Shown: one piece after another, positions 29,323 to 39,335 of the stretch
Layout: each line of letters starts with the position of its first letter
Position numbering within the stretch: the stretch's first letter is position 1
Position numbers and translations under genes: made by a program
Assembly: GCA_000511875.1 (NCBI GenBank)
Contig: AZIN01000001.1
Coordinates: 1,495,332 to 1,559,331 of the forward strand
Direction of reading: 5' to 3'
DNA from: Gammaproteobacteria bacterium MOLA455
GTDB lineage: Bacteria > Pseudomonadota > Gammaproteobacteria > Pseudomonadales > Porticoccaceae
Length of the DNA stretch: 64,000 nucleotides
The notes under the pieces: generated by a model
Told to the model about the DNA's origin: nothing
The model's input: the letters and a program-made list of their open reading frames with translations, nothing else
The model's database searches: none

Positions 29323-31428
29323 ATGACCTCCCTTTCACTAAATAGTATCGGCGTCGAAAAGCTTCGGGGAGTCGGTCCGCTGCTGTCTGCCAAACTGCAA
29401 AAGCTCGGCCTCTATTCAGTCCAAGATCTTCTTTTTCATCTGCCGCTGCGCTATATAGACCGCACCAAAATTACGCCTATAGGCGGTGTGCAACCGTTAA
29501 CCGAAGTCGTGATAGAAGGCGAAGTTCGCGGCAGCGATGTGGTCTTTAGCCGCCGGCGAAGCTTGGTCTGCCGGGTACAGGATCACAGCGGTCTGATGAC
29601 ACTGCGCTTTTTTCACTTTAATCAGGCTCAGCAACAGAGCTTACAGCCGGGTACCAAATTGCGCTGCTTTGGCGAAGTGCGCCGCGGAAAGTCTGGGCTG
29701 GAGATGTATCACCCGGAATATCAGCTGCTCAATCAGGCGCAGCCACCGGCCTTGGCCGAAACCCTGACACCGATTTATCCGGCCACCGAGGGCGTGACCC
29801 AACAGCGTATTCGCGATCTCTGCGGTCAGGCGTTAAGGTTACTGGAACAACACAGCATTGAAGACTGGCTACCTGCGGAACTGGTTAATAGTCACTCCAA
29901 TTATTCCTTAGTCGACGCCCTACATCTGCTCCACAACCCGCCGCCGGGCACGGCAATTAATCTTCTCGCAGAGGGCGAGCACCCAGCGCAACAGCGCTTA
30001 GCCAGCGAAGAGTTAATTGCCCACCATCTAAGTCTGCTGCGTCTGCGGCAAAAAATTCAACTGCAAGCAGCCCCGGCACTGCTGCCGAATCAAGCTGCGG
30101 CCGATCGCTTCTTAGCACAACTACCCTTTACTCTCACCGCTGCTCAACAGCGTGTTGCCGGCGATATCAGCGCCGACATTAGCCAACCCATACCCATGCT
30201 ACGTCTGATTCAGGGTGATGTGGGCGCGGGTAAAACAGTGGTTGCCGCACTGGGGGCAGTGCAGGCCGTGGCCAACGGTATGCAGGCAGCATTGATGGCA
30301 CCTACCGAGATTCTCGCCGAGCAGCATAGAGTCAATTTTGAAACTTGGTTGGCGCCACTGGGTATTCGTATCGCCTGGCTGACAGGCAAGTTAAAAGGTA
30401 AGGCGCGAGAGGTGCAGCTGGCGGCGATTGCCGACGGCAGTGCGCAGATTGTTATAGGCACCCATGCGCTGTTTCAGGAGGCCGTGGTGTTTCATAATTT
30501 GGGCCTAACCATTATTGACGAACAACATCGCTTTGGCGTACATCAGCGCTTGGCGCTGCGCAAAAAGGGCGCGGTGATAGACACGGAAATCGATGAAGAG
30601 GGGTCTACTCCCCATCAGCTGATTATGACTGCCACACCGATTCCTCGGACATTGGCTATGAGCGCCTATGCCGATCTGGACTGCTCGGTAATCGATGAAT
30701 TACCCCCAGGGCGCAAGCCGATCGAGACCGTTGTGCTCAACGAACTACGCCGCAACGACGTTATCGAAAGAGTCCGCGCCTCCTGCCAGGATGGTCGCCA
30801 GGCCTATTGGGTCTGCACCCTTATTGAAGAGTCCGACGTGCTCGAAGCTCAGGCTGCAGAGGCCACTGCTCAAGAACTGCAGCTGCTGCTCTCAGAGCTC
30901 TCTGTAGGGCTTATTCACGGTCGCCTCAAACCGAAAGAAAAGGTTCAGATGATGCAGGCCTTTAAGGCTGGTGAGATCAATCTACTGGTAGCCACCACCG
31001 TTATTGAAGTGGGAGTGGATGTACCCAATGCCAGCCTGATGATTATCGAAAACTCCGAACGCCTGGGCCTGTCCCAACTGCATCAGCTGCGCGGGCGGGT
31101 TGGTCGTGGCAGTCAGAGCAGTCACTGTGTACTGCTCTACAGTGCACCGCTGTCGGGCAATGGCGCGGCGCGGCTAAAGATTATGCGCGAGACCAATGAC
31201 GGCTTTAAGATCGCTGAAAAGGATCTTGAGATCCGCGGCCCGGGCGAAGTTCTGGGAACTCGCCAAACTGGCGATATGCAGTTCCGGATTGCCGACTTGC
31301 AGCGCGACGCTCATCTGCTACCAGAGGTTAAGCGCATGGCCATCAAGTTGCTGCAGGATTATGCCCATAACGTAGACCCACTTATCGCACGCTGGCTCGG
31401 TCACAGCGAACAATACGGGCAAGCTTAA
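29323..31428 (+). CDS. recG: ATP-dependent DNA helicase RecG
   Basis: RecG reverses stalled replication forks and branch-migrates Holliday junctions. The 701-residue protein has an N-terminal wedge/OB domain (about 60-160), Walker A GDVGAGKTVVA, the DEQH box IIDEQHRFGVHQR, motif III TATPIPRTLAM and helicase-C motifs HQLRGRVGRGSQSSHC. The length is normal. recG near spoT is conserved, although trmH, found between them in E. coli, is absent. Confidence 0.97.
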   Translation: MTSLSLNSIGVEKLRGVGPLLSAKLQKLGLYSVQDLLFHLPLRYIDRTKITPIGGVQPLTEVVIEGEVRGSDVVFSRRRSLVCRVQDHSGLMTLRFFHFNQAQQQSLQPGTKLRCFGEVRRGKSGLEMYHPEYQLLNQAQPPALAETLTPIYPATEGVTQQRIRDLCGQALRLLEQHSIEDWLPAELVNSHSNYSLVDALHLLHNPPPGTAINLLAEGEHPAQQRLASEELIAHHLSLLRLRQKIQLQAAPALLPNQAAADRFLAQLPFTLTAAQQRVAGDISADISQPIPMLRLIQGDVGAGKTVVAALGAVQAVANGMQAALMAPTEILAEQHRVNFETWLAPLGIRIAWLTGKLKGKAREVQLAAIADGSAQIVIGTHALFQEAVVFHNLGLTIIDEQHRFGVHQRLALRKKGAVIDTEIDEEGSTPHQLIMTATPIPRTLAMSAYADLDCSVIDELPPGRKPIETVVLNELRRNDVIERVRASCQDGRQAYWVCTLIEESDVLEAQAAEATAQELQLLLSELSVGLIHGRLKPKEKVQMMQAFKAGEINLLVATTVIEVGVDVPNASLMIIENSERLGLSQLHQLRGRVGRGSQSSHCVLLYSAPLSGNGAARLKIMRETNDGFKIAEKDLEIRGPGEVLGTRQTGDMQFRIADLQRDAHLLPEVKRMAIKLLQDYAHNVDPLIARWLGHSEQYGQA

Positions 31429-31523
31429 ACAAAGCAGTCCAGAATCATGTGGCGGAGGCGATTATGATTGCCATGGCGTTCGAATTCGAATGGTCTCCTT
31501 GCCTTGAGGCATAGTTTTTTTAT

Positions 31524-31543
31524 TGACGAGAAACTACTCGTCA
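31524..31543. repeat. Inverted repeat downstream of recG
   Basis: TGACGAG-AAACTA-CTCGTCA forms a perfect 7-bp stem in the 225-base gap between recG and the convergent VF530 gene. Seven T lie before rather than after it on the plus strand, so it is not a canonical terminator. I see nothing else recognisable in this gap. Confidence 0.5.
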
Positions 31544-31653
31544 GTCTTATAAACGTAGACCATATTTAGAGGTGTTTGCCGACTAGGCCGGCCCAAGAGT
31601 TTTAGCTGACTAAATGCTGAGTTAGCCCTAAAGAATTGTTAAAAAAGGTGGCC

Positions 31654-31983
31654 TTATGACTTTTTGAAGGCGCCAGAGGCCCAAGGGTTGGGCTTGGACT
31701 CGGCCTTAGCGGAGTTAGGACGCTTAGCGGTCGTTGCAGATGGAAACCTAGTAAACTTTGCCACATAGAGCTTCTCAACCTGCTCACGGGCCCAGAGAGT
31801 CCTGCGCAAAAACTTGAGACTGGATTTTATCGAGGGATTGCTCTTAAAGCAGTTAATCTTGACTCTCTCGGCTAGGTAGGGAAACCCATAGCTATCTACC
31901 AACTGAGTCACCACTGCCTCAAGGGTAAGCCCGTGCAGCGGGTTATTCGGTTGCTGATCTATAGATTGAGAGTCTTTAGTCAC
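31654..31983 (-). CDS. VF530 family (DUF2132) DNA-binding protein
   Basis: A 109-residue protein of the VF530 family. The core [40 protein letters not shown] and [15 protein letters not shown] is nearly identical to the family consensus. VF530 from Vibrio is a small helical protein suggested to bind DNA; the role is unknown. The C-terminal 35 residues are basic, Pro/Ser-rich and probably disordered. Confidence 0.88.
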   Translation of the reverse strand: MTKDSQSIDQQPNNPLHGLTLEAVVTQLVDSYGFPYLAERVKINCFKSNPSIKSSLKFLRRTLWAREQVEKLYVAKFTRFPSATTAKRPNSAKAESKPNPWASGAFKKS

Positions 31984-32016
31984 GGTGATGGGATGCTCAG
32001 TGATTATGCTCTTATG

Positions 32017-32331
32017 CTAGGCAAAGTATGAACAGACATAGTTAGTAACCTGCTGCACTCTAACTGAAAACTTCGCCGCCGCTGGAACGCCGAATTCACT
32101 GCCCCCAGTGCAAGCCTGCCATTCTGTTGCGCCGGGCAGCAGAACATCCAACTTACCCGACGTAATTTCCATTAACTCGCGGACTTCGGTGCCAAATTCA
32201 TACTCACCAGGCAACATCACACCAAGGGTTTTCTGGGTACCGTCGGCAAGGACTATAGCGCGGCTGGTCACCTGGCCATCGAAATAGACATTGGCTTCTA
32301 AGCTGACGCTAACATTGGCAAATTCTGACAT
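32017..32331 (-). CDS. ppnP: Pyrimidine/purine nucleoside phosphorylase PpnP
   Basis: PpnP (YaiE, DUF1255) is a small cupin that phosphorolyses several nucleosides. The 104-residue protein shows KTLGVMLPGEYEFGTEVRE, GKLDVLLPGATEWQ and GSEFGVPAAAKFSVRV. I start at ATG 32331, which has AGGG upstream; an earlier in-frame ATG at 32361 would add ten hydrophobic residues not found in the family. It is separated from VF530 by 33 bases. Confidence 0.92.
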   Translation of the reverse strand: MSEFANVSVSLEANVYFDGQVTSRAIVLADGTQKTLGVMLPGEYEFGTEVRELMEITSGKLDVLLPGATEWQACTGGSEFGVPAAAKFSVRVQQVTNYVCSYFA

Positions 32332-32576
32332 AACAAACCCTATGGATAAAAAGAGAAACATGGATGAAAGAGATACGCTGCTATACAGCTCTTGGTGCAG
32401 ATTATACCGATAGATTAGGGCTAATACCTATCCCAACGTTGATAAGAGATTAAAATTCGGGCATTTGTTACGGATCACCCAACAGCTAGCTATTTGACTT
32501 CCCTTTAGCTAATCCTTTGCACTGCAACAAGGTCAGTTCAGATACTGATCCGTTCCCAGCTCAGATTTAAAGGCAC

Positions 32577-32603
32577 AAAAAAGAGCGCCGAAGCGCCCTT
32601 TTT
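32577..32603 (-). terminator. Intrinsic terminator of the fba operon
   Basis: On the minus strand GGGCGC-TTCG-GCGCTC (one G-U pair, stable TTCG loop) followed by six T, 24 bases after the fba stop. The rest of the 32332-32626 gap shows nothing recognisable. Confidence 0.93.
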
Positions 32604-32626
32604 AAACTAGCTATACATGATCTGAG

Positions 32627-33691
32627 TCAGTTAATTTGAGCATCCAACTCACCACGCATATAACGCTCGGCCATGGTATCTAAACTCATCACCTTGATCT
32701 TGGAGGCGTTACCTGCAGTGCCAAAGGCTTCATAGCGAGCCACAGCGATATCTTTCATTGCAATTGTGGTTTCTTTAAGGAAAGCACGGGGATCAAAGGC
32801 CGATGGGTTTTCCGACAAGAAGCGACGTACCGCGCCAGTTGAGGCGAGGCGCAGATCGGTGTCTATATTAATTTTGCGCACACCGTGCTTAATCCCCTCG
32901 CAAATTTGTTCGACTGGAACACCGTAGGTTTCAGGAATTTCGCCGCCGTATTGATTAATAATTTGCAGCCATTCTTGGGGAACCGAGGATGAACCGTGCA
33001 TCACCAGATGAGTTCCAGGAATACGGCGGTGAATTTCTTTGATGCGATCGATTGCCAGAATATCACCTGTGGGTGGGCGGCTAAATTTGTAGGCGCCATG
33101 TGAAGTTCCGCAGGCAATGGCCAGGGCGTCGACGCCGGTTTTGGCGACAAAGTCAGCGGCTTCCTCTGGGTCGGTGAGCATTTGCTCGTGGGTTAGCTTG
33201 CCCTCTGCTCCAGAACCGTCCTCTTCGCCGGCTTCACCAGTTTCCAGTGAACCTAGGCAACCCAGCTCACCCTCTACAGAAACGCCGCAGGCGTGAGCCA
33301 TGTCGACAGTGCGACGGGTGACATCAATATTGTATTCGTAGCTCGACGGTGTCTTGCCATCGCCTTCTAGGGAGCCGTCCATCATTACCGAGCTAAAGCC
33401 CTGCTGGATTGAGCGCTGGCAGATTGCCGGGGTAGTGCCATGATCCTGGTGCATACACACGGGGATATGTGGCCACTCTTCGATAGCAGCAAGGATCAGG
33501 TGGCGCAGGAACGGAGCGCCAGCATATTTGCGTGCTCCGGCTGAGGCCTGAACAATTACTGGGCTCTGGGTTTGATCCGCGGCGAGCATGATGGCGCGCA
33601 TCTGCTCGAGGTTGTTTACGTTAAATGCGGGGACGCCGTAATCTTGCTCGGCGGCGTGGTCTAACATCTGTCTTAATGAGATTAGGGCCAT
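32627..33691 (-). CDS. fba: Fructose-bisphosphate aldolase, class II
   Basis: A 354-residue zinc-dependent aldolase of the IIB type, interconverting fructose-1,6-bisphosphate with triose phosphates. Zinc and catalytic residues are in [28 protein letters not shown] and VMHGSSSVP. Last gene of a tkt-epd-pgk-fba cluster arranged as in Pseudomonas. Confidence 0.97.
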   Translation of the reverse strand: MALISLRQMLDHAAEQDYGVPAFNVNNLEQMRAIMLAADQTQSPVIVQASAGARKYAGAPFLRHLILAAIEEWPHIPVCMHQDHGTTPAICQRSIQQGFSSVMMDGSLEGDGKTPSSYEYNIDVTRRTVDMAHACGVSVEGELGCLGSLETGEAGEEDGSGAEGKLTHEQMLTDPEEAADFVAKTGVDALAIACGTSHGAYKFSRPPTGDILAIDRIKEIHRRIPGTHLVMHGSSSVPQEWLQIINQYGGEIPETYGVPVEQICEGIKHGVRKINIDTDLRLASTGAVRRFLSENPSAFDPRAFLKETTIAMKDIAVARYEAFGTAGNASKIKVMSLDTMAERYMRGELDAQIN

Positions 33692-33699
33692 AGTGCTCT

Positions 33700-33776
33700 T
33701 CCTTTATAAAGTCCTTTATAAATTCTTTATCGCGCTCTCGATTGTGCTCTTGTTTGTGCTCTCTATTACTCTTGCC
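33700..33776. repeat. Degenerate 12-bp tandem repeats between pgk and fba
   Basis: TCCTTTATAAAG/TCCTTTATAAAT (33700-33723) is followed from 33729 by four diverged 12-base units around a TGCTCT core (ATCGCGCTCTCG, ATTGTGCTCTTG, TTTGTGCTCTCT, ATTACTCTTGCC). They fill most of the gap. Confidence 0.7.
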
Positions 33777-33829
33777 ATCGCCATTGCTTTAGAGATCCGT
33801 GGTTTTTCTGGTCCCACGAATCAACCTCT

Positions 33830-34993
33830 CTAGTCTTTGGCACGCTGCTGAAGCATGGTCACAGCGGGAAGTTCTTTGCCTTCAACGTATTCGAGAAAGG
33901 CGCCACCCCCGGTTGAAATATAGGAGACTTGATCAGCAATATCATACTTATCCACTGCGGCCAGGGTATCTCCGCCTCCAGCGATGGAAAATGCCGGGCT
34001 TTTAGCAATGGCTAACGATAAGGCTTTGGTGCCCTCACCAAATTGATCAAACTCAAATACGCCTACTGGGCCGTTCCAAATAATGGTGCCCATTAACTGT
34101 AGCAGTTCTGCCAGCTTAGCTGAGGAATCCGGACCTATGTCAAAAATCATATCGTCGTCTTCAACGTCATCCACTGACTTGACCGTGGCTTCAGCGGTTT
34201 CCGAAAAGACTTTGCCAACCACTACGTCGGTGGGCAGTGGAATATTCACTTTCTTCATCAGCGCTTGGGCAGCGGGAATAAGGTCTAACTCGAAAAGCGA
34301 TTTGCCCACCGGCTTGCCAGCAGCGGCGAGGAAGGTATTGGCTATGCCACCGCCGACAATCAGCTGATCTACTCTCTCGGAGAGGGTTTCGAGAACCATT
34401 AATTTGGTTGAGACTTTGGAGCCGCCAACAATTGCTGCAACCGGAGGAGTAGGCGCTGCTAGGGCTTTTTGCAGAGCATTTAATTCTTTTGCCAGCAATG
34501 GTCCGGCACAGGCAGTGGGGGCATATTTGGCTACGCCATAAGTTGAGGCCTGAGCCCGGTGAGCGGTGCCAAAGGCATCCATAACAAAAATATCACAGAG
34601 CTTGGCGTAGGCTTTGGCGAGAATATCGTCGTTCTTTTTCTCGCCGGGATTGAAACGTACATTTTCAAGGATAACGATATCGCCGTCGTTCATATTGATG
34701 CCGCTGGTCCAGCTCTGTTCGAGCCTAACCGGCTGACCGAGCAGGTCGCTTAGATGCTTGGCGACGGGTTCCATACTAAATTCGCTGCTGTACTCGCCCT
34801 CAGTGGGTCTACCCAGATGAGACATGAGAATCACTTTGGCGCCGGCTGCAACAGCCTGCTGAATAGTGGGCAGTGCTGCTTTGATACGGGCATCGCTAGT
34901 GACCTGGCCGTCCTTGATTGGTACATTGAGGTCTTCACGAATCAATACACGCTTACTGGCTAGGTCCAGCTCGGTCATTAACTTGACGGTCAT
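33830..34993 (-). CDS. pgk: Phosphoglycerate kinase
   Basis: Pgk transfers phosphate from 1,3-bisphosphoglycerate to ADP. The 387-residue protein has [33 protein letters not shown]-type [21 protein letters not shown] and the C-terminal AGGGDT nucleotide motif. It lies between epd and fba on the minus strand with repeats in both gaps. Confidence 0.97.
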   Translation of the reverse strand: MTVKLMTELDLASKRVLIREDLNVPIKDGQVTSDARIKAALPTIQQAVAAGAKVILMSHLGRPTEGEYSSEFSMEPVAKHLSDLLGQPVRLEQSWTSGINMNDGDIVILENVRFNPGEKKNDDILAKAYAKLCDIFVMDAFGTAHRAQASTYGVAKYAPTACAGPLLAKELNALQKALAAPTPPVAAIVGGSKVSTKLMVLETLSERVDQLIVGGGIANTFLAAAGKPVGKSLFELDLIPAAQALMKKVNIPLPTDVVVGKVFSETAEATVKSVDDVEDDDMIFDIGPDSSAKLAELLQLMGTIIWNGPVGVFEFDQFGEGTKALSLAIAKSPAFSIAGGGDTLAAVDKYDIADQVSYISTGGGAFLEYVEGKELPAVTMLQQRAKD

Positions 34994-35024
34994 ATCAATC
35001 CTTAAATTTGTAGTTGTTGTGAGC

Positions 35025-35063
35025 TTGTAATATTAGTTTGTAATGTTGGCTTGTAATGTTGGC
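35025..35063. repeat. 13-bp tandem repeat, three units, between epd and pgk
   Basis: TTGTAATATTAGT (35025-35037) and two exact TTGTAATGTTGGC copies (35038-35050, 35051-35063) end four bases before the epd stop. Confidence 0.9.
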
Positions 35064-35066
35064 TGG

Positions 35067-36089
35067 TCAGTTTGGCCCCTGCGCCCCACACCAGTGCAGC
35101 AACGTATCGATCATTCTATTGGCATAGCCCCATTCGTTATCGAACCAGATCAACACTTTGACGAGTTTTTCTTGGCTTACTCTCGTCTGACTGGCATCGA
35201 CTATGCCGCTGCGTGGGTCGTGATTGAAATCACAGGAGGCTAGTGGCTCTTCGGTGTAACCGAGCACGCCATTTAAAGGGCCCAGCGAGGCCTGTTCAAG
35301 GGCGCCATTAATTTCATCTATACCCACGTTGCTGTTGAGTATCACCGATAGATCAATGACTGAGACATTCACCGTGGGCACGCGCATGGCCTGAGCCTGA
35401 AAGCGTCCGGTCAACTCAGGTAACAAGCGGTCTATACCCAGCGCTAAGCCGGTGTCCACAGGAATAATCGACTGCATCGCGGCGCGGGTTTTGCGTAAAT
35501 CGGTGTCGTGATAGGCGTCGATAACTGGCTGATCATTCATCGCCGAATGAATGGTGGTGATTACACCAGCTTCGACGCCAAACTGATCATTGAGCACTTT
35601 GATTACTGGCACCACACAGTTGGTGGAACAGGAGGCACTGGAGATAATGGTTTCGTCGCCGCTGAGACTGTGCTGATTAATGCCGAAGACAATGGTGGCA
35701 TCAACTGTGGGTTCTGCTGGCTGGGAAAACAGCACGCGCTTGGCGCCGCTGGCGATATGTTGCTCGGCAGTTGCGCGGTCAGAGAAGGTACCACTGCACT
35801 CTAATACCACATCAACTTCGAGTTCTGCCCAAGGCAGTTGGTCGATGTCTGTCTGATGAAGAATGACAATGCTGTCACCATTGATCTGCAATCGATTTTC
35901 GTCCACTGAAACTGTGCCCGAAAAACGTCCATGAGTGGAGTCATAGCGGGTCAGGTGGGCGATGGTCTTGCTGTCGGCAAGTTCATTTATTGCTACTACT
36001 TGAACGCTGTTGCGCGCCTCTGATTCATAGAGCGCGCGCAACACCGAGCGGCCGATACGGCCATAGCCATTAATGGCTATGCGTATCAC
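35067..36089 (-). CDS. epd: Erythrose-4-phosphate dehydrogenase / GAPDH family (GTG start)
   Basis: A 340-residue GAPDH-family enzyme. NAD-binding INGYGRIGRSVLRALYES, catalytic Cys154 in SASCSTNC and His181 in TTIHSAMNDQPVIDAYHDTD are present. INELADSKTIAHL and the HSAMNDQPVIDAYH segment match Epd better than glycolytic GAPDH, and tkt-epd-pgk is the classical order. Epd supplies 4-phosphoerythronate for pyridoxal phosphate synthesis; glycolytic activity cannot be excluded. The GTG start shares one base with the tkt stop (TAGTG). Confidence 0.9.
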   Translation of the reverse strand: MIRIAINGYGRIGRSVLRALYESEARNSVQVVAINELADSKTIAHLTRYDSTHGRFSGTVSVDENRLQINGDSIVILHQTDIDQLPWAELEVDVVLECSGTFSDRATAEQHIASGAKRVLFSQPAEPTVDATIVFGINQHSLSGDETIISSASCSTNCVVPVIKVLNDQFGVEAGVITTIHSAMNDQPVIDAYHDTDLRKTRAAMQSIIPVDTGLALGIDRLLPELTGRFQAQAMRVPTVNVSVIDLSVILNSNVGIDEINGALEQASLGPLNGVLGYTEEPLASCDFNHDPRSGIVDASQTRVSQEKLVKVLIWFDNEWGYANRMIDTLLHWCGAQGPN

Positions 36090-38083
36090 TAGCCGATGGC
36101 CTCAACAATATTGGCCACCACATTTTCAACAGTGAAACCAAACTCTTTCATCAGTGCGCCGCCAGGAGCAGACTCACCGAAGCTAGTCATGCCGACAACG
36201 CGACCGTCGAGACCGACAAACTTGTACCAGTAGTCAGCGTGCAATGCTTCAACCGCAACACGGGCTCTCAATGCTGCAGGCAAGACCGCTTCGCGGTAGT
36301 CAGCGTCCTGGGCAGAGAAGATCTCGGCACAGGGCATAGAGACAACACGTACCTGAGTGCCCTGCTCGGCTAGCTGCTCAGCGGCAACCATAGCCAGCTC
36401 AACTTCTGAACCTGTGGCAATAACAACCGCCTGAGGCGCATCGCAATCCCGGAGGATATAACCACCGCGTTCGATATCTGCAACCTGCTGCGCGCTGCGT
36501 GGCATAGGTGCCAGACCTTGACGACTAAATACCAGAGCACTGGGTCCATCGCGACGAACAATGGCGCTCTTCCAGCAGACTGCAGATTCCACTGTGTCAC
36601 AGGGCCGCCAAGTATGCAGGTTAGGTGTCGAGCGCAAAGCACTGAGCTGCTCTACGGGCTGGTGAGTTGGGCCGTCTTCGCCGAGGCCGATTGAGTCATG
36701 GGTGTAGACAAAGATACTTTGAATACCCATCAGCGCTGACATCCTTACTGCGTTGCGGGCATATTCCATAAACATTAGGAAGGTGGCGCCGTAGTTAACG
36801 AAGCCGCCGTGGAGTGCGATACCGTTCATCATTGCGCTCATGCCGAATTCACGGACGCCGTAATAGATGTAGTTGCCGTCAGCATTGTCGCCACTAATGT
36901 CCTTTGAACCAGACCAGATAGTCAGGTTAGAACCGGCCAGATCCGCGGAACCGCCAAGCAGTTCGGGCAACATTGGGCCATAGGCATTAAGGCAGTTCTG
37001 AGAAGCTTTGCGCGAGGCAACCTTTTCCATATTGTCCTGGCACTGCTGAATATAGGCATCAGCCTGTGCATTAAAGTCTTCTGGCAGATCACCACGGGTA
37101 CGCCGCTCAAACTCTGCAGCCAGTTCCGGAAACTCAGCGCGGTACTCTTCAAACTGGCTAGCCCAAGCAGTCTGCGCAGCAGTGCCTTTAGCAACGCCAT
37201 CCCAGCCGGCGTAGTGCTCGTCGGGAATCTCGAAAGGACCATGAGTCCAGCCCAGAGCCTCGCGAGTGAGTGCCACCTCGTCAACGCCCAGCGCGGCGCC
37301 GTGACAATCTTCTTTGCCCTGCTTGTTGGGCGAACCAAAACCAATAATGGTTTTGCAGCAAATTAAAGTTGGCTTGTCAGTCTCGGCATGGGCCTGTTCT
37401 ATGGCCGCTTTAATCGCCTCGCTATCGTGGCCGTCGACGTTAGCAATCACATGCCAGCCATAGGCTTCGAAGCGCGCTGCTGTGTCATCGCTAAACCAGC
37501 CTTCAACTTCACCGTCAATGGAGATGCCGTTGTCATCGTAAAACGCGGTTAACTTGCCGAGCTTTAAGGTACCGGCCAGCGAGCAAACTTCATGGGAAAT
37601 ACCTTCCATCAAACAGCCATCACCGAGGAAGGTGTAGGTTTGGTGGTCGACAATATCGTGACCAGGACGGTTGAACTGCGCGGCGAGAACTTTCTCAGCC
37701 AGGGCCATACCGGTGGCGTTACTGATACCTTGGCCGAGGGGGCCAGTGGTAGTTTCGACACCGGGGGCATAACCGTATTCAGGGTGACCAGGAGTCTTAG
37801 AGTGCAACTGGCGGAAATTTTTGATTTCCTCAATTGGCAAATCATAGCCAGTGAGATGCAACAGGGAGTAGAGCAGCATCGAGCCGTGGCCATTGGAGAG
37901 CACAAAGCGATCTCGGTTGACCCAAGCAGGATCAGCTGGATTATGGCTCAGATAGTCATTCCAGAGAACTTCAGCAATATCTGCCATGCCCATTGGGGCA
38001 CCTGGATGGCCACTATTAGCCTGTTGAACAGCATCCATACTGAGGGCGCGAACAGCATTTGCAAGCTCTCTACGTGAGGCCAT
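36089..38083 (-). CDS. tktA: Transketolase
   Basis: Transketolase moves two-carbon units between sugar phosphates with thiamine diphosphate. The 664-residue protein has [18 protein letters not shown], the cofactor motif [12 protein letters not shown] and, in the pyrimidine domain, [20 protein letters not shown]. First gene of tkt-epd-pgk-fba, divergent from the SahR-like regulator across 218 bases. Confidence 0.97.
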   Translation of the reverse strand: MASRRELANAVRALSMDAVQQANSGHPGAPMGMADIAEVLWNDYLSHNPADPAWVNRDRFVLSNGHGSMLLYSLLHLTGYDLPIEEIKNFRQLHSKTPGHPEYGYAPGVETTTGPLGQGISNATGMALAEKVLAAQFNRPGHDIVDHQTYTFLGDGCLMEGISHEVCSLAGTLKLGKLTAFYDDNGISIDGEVEGWFSDDTAARFEAYGWHVIANVDGHDSEAIKAAIEQAHAETDKPTLICCKTIIGFGSPNKQGKEDCHGAALGVDEVALTREALGWTHGPFEIPDEHYAGWDGVAKGTAAQTAWASQFEEYRAEFPELAAEFERRTRGDLPEDFNAQADAYIQQCQDNMEKVASRKASQNCLNAYGPMLPELLGGSADLAGSNLTIWSGSKDISGDNADGNYIYYGVREFGMSAMMNGIALHGGFVNYGATFLMFMEYARNAVRMSALMGIQSIFVYTHDSIGLGEDGPTHQPVEQLSALRSTPNLHTWRPCDTVESAVCWKSAIVRRDGPSALVFSRQGLAPMPRSAQQVADIERGGYILRDCDAPQAVVIATGSEVELAMVAAEQLAEQGTQVRVVSMPCAEIFSAQDADYREAVLPAALRARVAVEALHADYWYKFVGLDGRVVGMTSFGESAPGGALMKEFGFTVENVVANIVEAIG

Positions 38084-38252
38084 GAATCATCACTCCTGGG
38101 TAGTTAAATTTTAGGCGCGCATTGTCTCCTACCCGAGGTTACCAGTAAACCGATATTCGCTATGCCTACTGTTTATCCACAGGCATTTCTGTGGCCTAAA
38201 TAATAACTGCTGGCGTCGCAGATCTCGCTATCCGTCAAAACACCTTACTCCT

Positions 38253-38274
38253 TATATAAAAATATTTTGATATA
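38253..38274. promoter_or_regulatory. Near-perfect 22-bp palindrome, candidate SahR operator
   Basis: An AT-rich palindrome (38253-38274; arms TATAT.AAAAT and ATTTT.ATATA, only one mismatched base pair) ends 27 bases before the ATG of the ArsR-type regulator that heads the metK-ahcY-metF run. ArsR-family dimers bind such sites, so autorepression of the SAM-cycle operon is likely (inference). Confidence 0.6.
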
Positions 38275-38301
38275 GAAAGCCACTATGTTAAAGTCCCGCT
38301 C

Positions 38302-39306
38302 ATGACCAACCTCAGCCACTTTGACAGCCAACCCAGATCCACCACTGATACCGGGGCCATTACAGCACTCTGCAAAGCGGCGGGCGATCCTTTGCGCATG
38401 CAGGTTTTAAAGGTGCTACAGCAAAATGCCTACGGCGTATTAGAGCTGTGTCAGGTGTTTGATATTCGCCAATCGGCCATGAGCCATCACCTGAAAATTC
38501 TCGCCAATGCCGGTCTAGTGGCAACCCGTCGCGAAGGCACTACAATTTTTTATCGCCGCAACGAGAGCCATCCGGATACAGATTTGCAGGCGCTGCAACA
38601 TGTGCTGTTTCAGACCATTGACGACGCCGCTTTAGATCCAGCCCTGCGCACACGATTGGAATCGATTAATACAGAGCGCTCAGCGGCTTCGGTGGCGTTT
38701 TTTAATCAGAATGCGGCGCGCTTTGAAGAGAATCAGGATCTGATCGCCAGCTGGTCGGACTATGGCGAGAGTGTCGAAAGCTTTCTCGACAGCAGCATTG
38801 GCGCGAGCCATTCGGCGTTGGAAATCGGCCCCGGTTACGGGCAGTTTCTCGGCAAATTGTCGGTGACATTTAAGCGGGTTACGGCACTGGATAACTCTGC
38901 AGAGATGCTTGAGCAGTGCCGCACCAGAGCCACCAGTCAGGGCCTGAAAAATATCGACTTTAAGCTTGGTGACACCAACCTAGCCATCAGTGAAGGGCTG
39001 CGCAGCGACTGTATATCCTTAAATATGGTGCTGCATCACAACCCCACGCCGGGGTCTATCATCGCAGCCTGCGCGCAGCTTTTAAATGCTGGCGGCGTGC
39101 TCTTGATCACCGATCTCTGCGCCCACGACCAGGAATGGGTGCAAAAAGCCTGCGGTGATCTCTGGCTTGGCCTGGAACCTCAGGAACTGACTCGCTGGGC
39201 GCAAAGTGCCGGGCTGGTGGAGGGCAACAGTCTCTATCTAGCACAGCGCAATGGCTTTCGAATTCAACTGCGGCAGTTTGTTAAACCTCTGCCCGACAAC
39301 CATTAA
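38302..39306 (+). CDS. sahR: ArsR-type regulator fused to a SAM methyltransferase domain (SahR-like)
   Basis: A 334-residue protein with an N-terminal ArsR winged helix (about 20-90; [20 protein letters not shown]) and a C-terminal class I methyltransferase fold with motif [11 protein letters not shown] at 173-182. This domain pairing, next to metK and ahcY, matches SahR, a repressor of methionine/SAM-cycle genes that responds to S-adenosylhomocysteine. The methyltransferase-like domain probably serves as ligand sensor. The equivalent gene lies between metK and tktA in Pseudomonas. Arsenic or metal sensing is unlikely as no cysteine pair is seen in the recognition helix. Confidence 0.82.
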   Translation: MTNLSHFDSQPRSTTDTGAITALCKAAGDPLRMQVLKVLQQNAYGVLELCQVFDIRQSAMSHHLKILANAGLVATRREGTTIFYRRNESHPDTDLQALQHVLFQTIDDAALDPALRTRLESINTERSAASVAFFNQNAARFEENQDLIASWSDYGESVESFLDSSIGASHSALEIGPGYGQFLGKLSVTFKRVTALDNSAEMLEQCRTRATSQGLKNIDFKLGDTNLAISEGLRSDCISLNMVLHHNPTPGSIIAACAQLLNAGGVLLITDLCAHDQEWVQKACGDLWLGLEPQELTRWAQSAGLVEGNSLYLAQRNGFRIQLRQFVKPLPDNH

Positions 39307-39335
39307 TCTCAAGACAGATTACAACGGAAAAGTGT

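Noticed and set aside
29123-29338. 71-codon minus-strand frame between the epimerase-like gene and recG, ending in a TTGA overlap
   Set aside because: It has a GTG start lying inside recG, no recognisable family and no conserved motif. It fills a normal divergent promoter gap; the overlap is probably chance.
31440-31653. Rho-independent terminator after recG
   Set aside because: The TGCC-TTGA-GGCA stem before the T-run (about 31500) has only four base pairs, and the stronger stem at 31524 lacks a T-tail.
37592-38077. 161-codon plus-strand frame opposite tktA
   Set aside because: It lies within the conserved N-terminal TPP domain of transketolase and has no features of its own.
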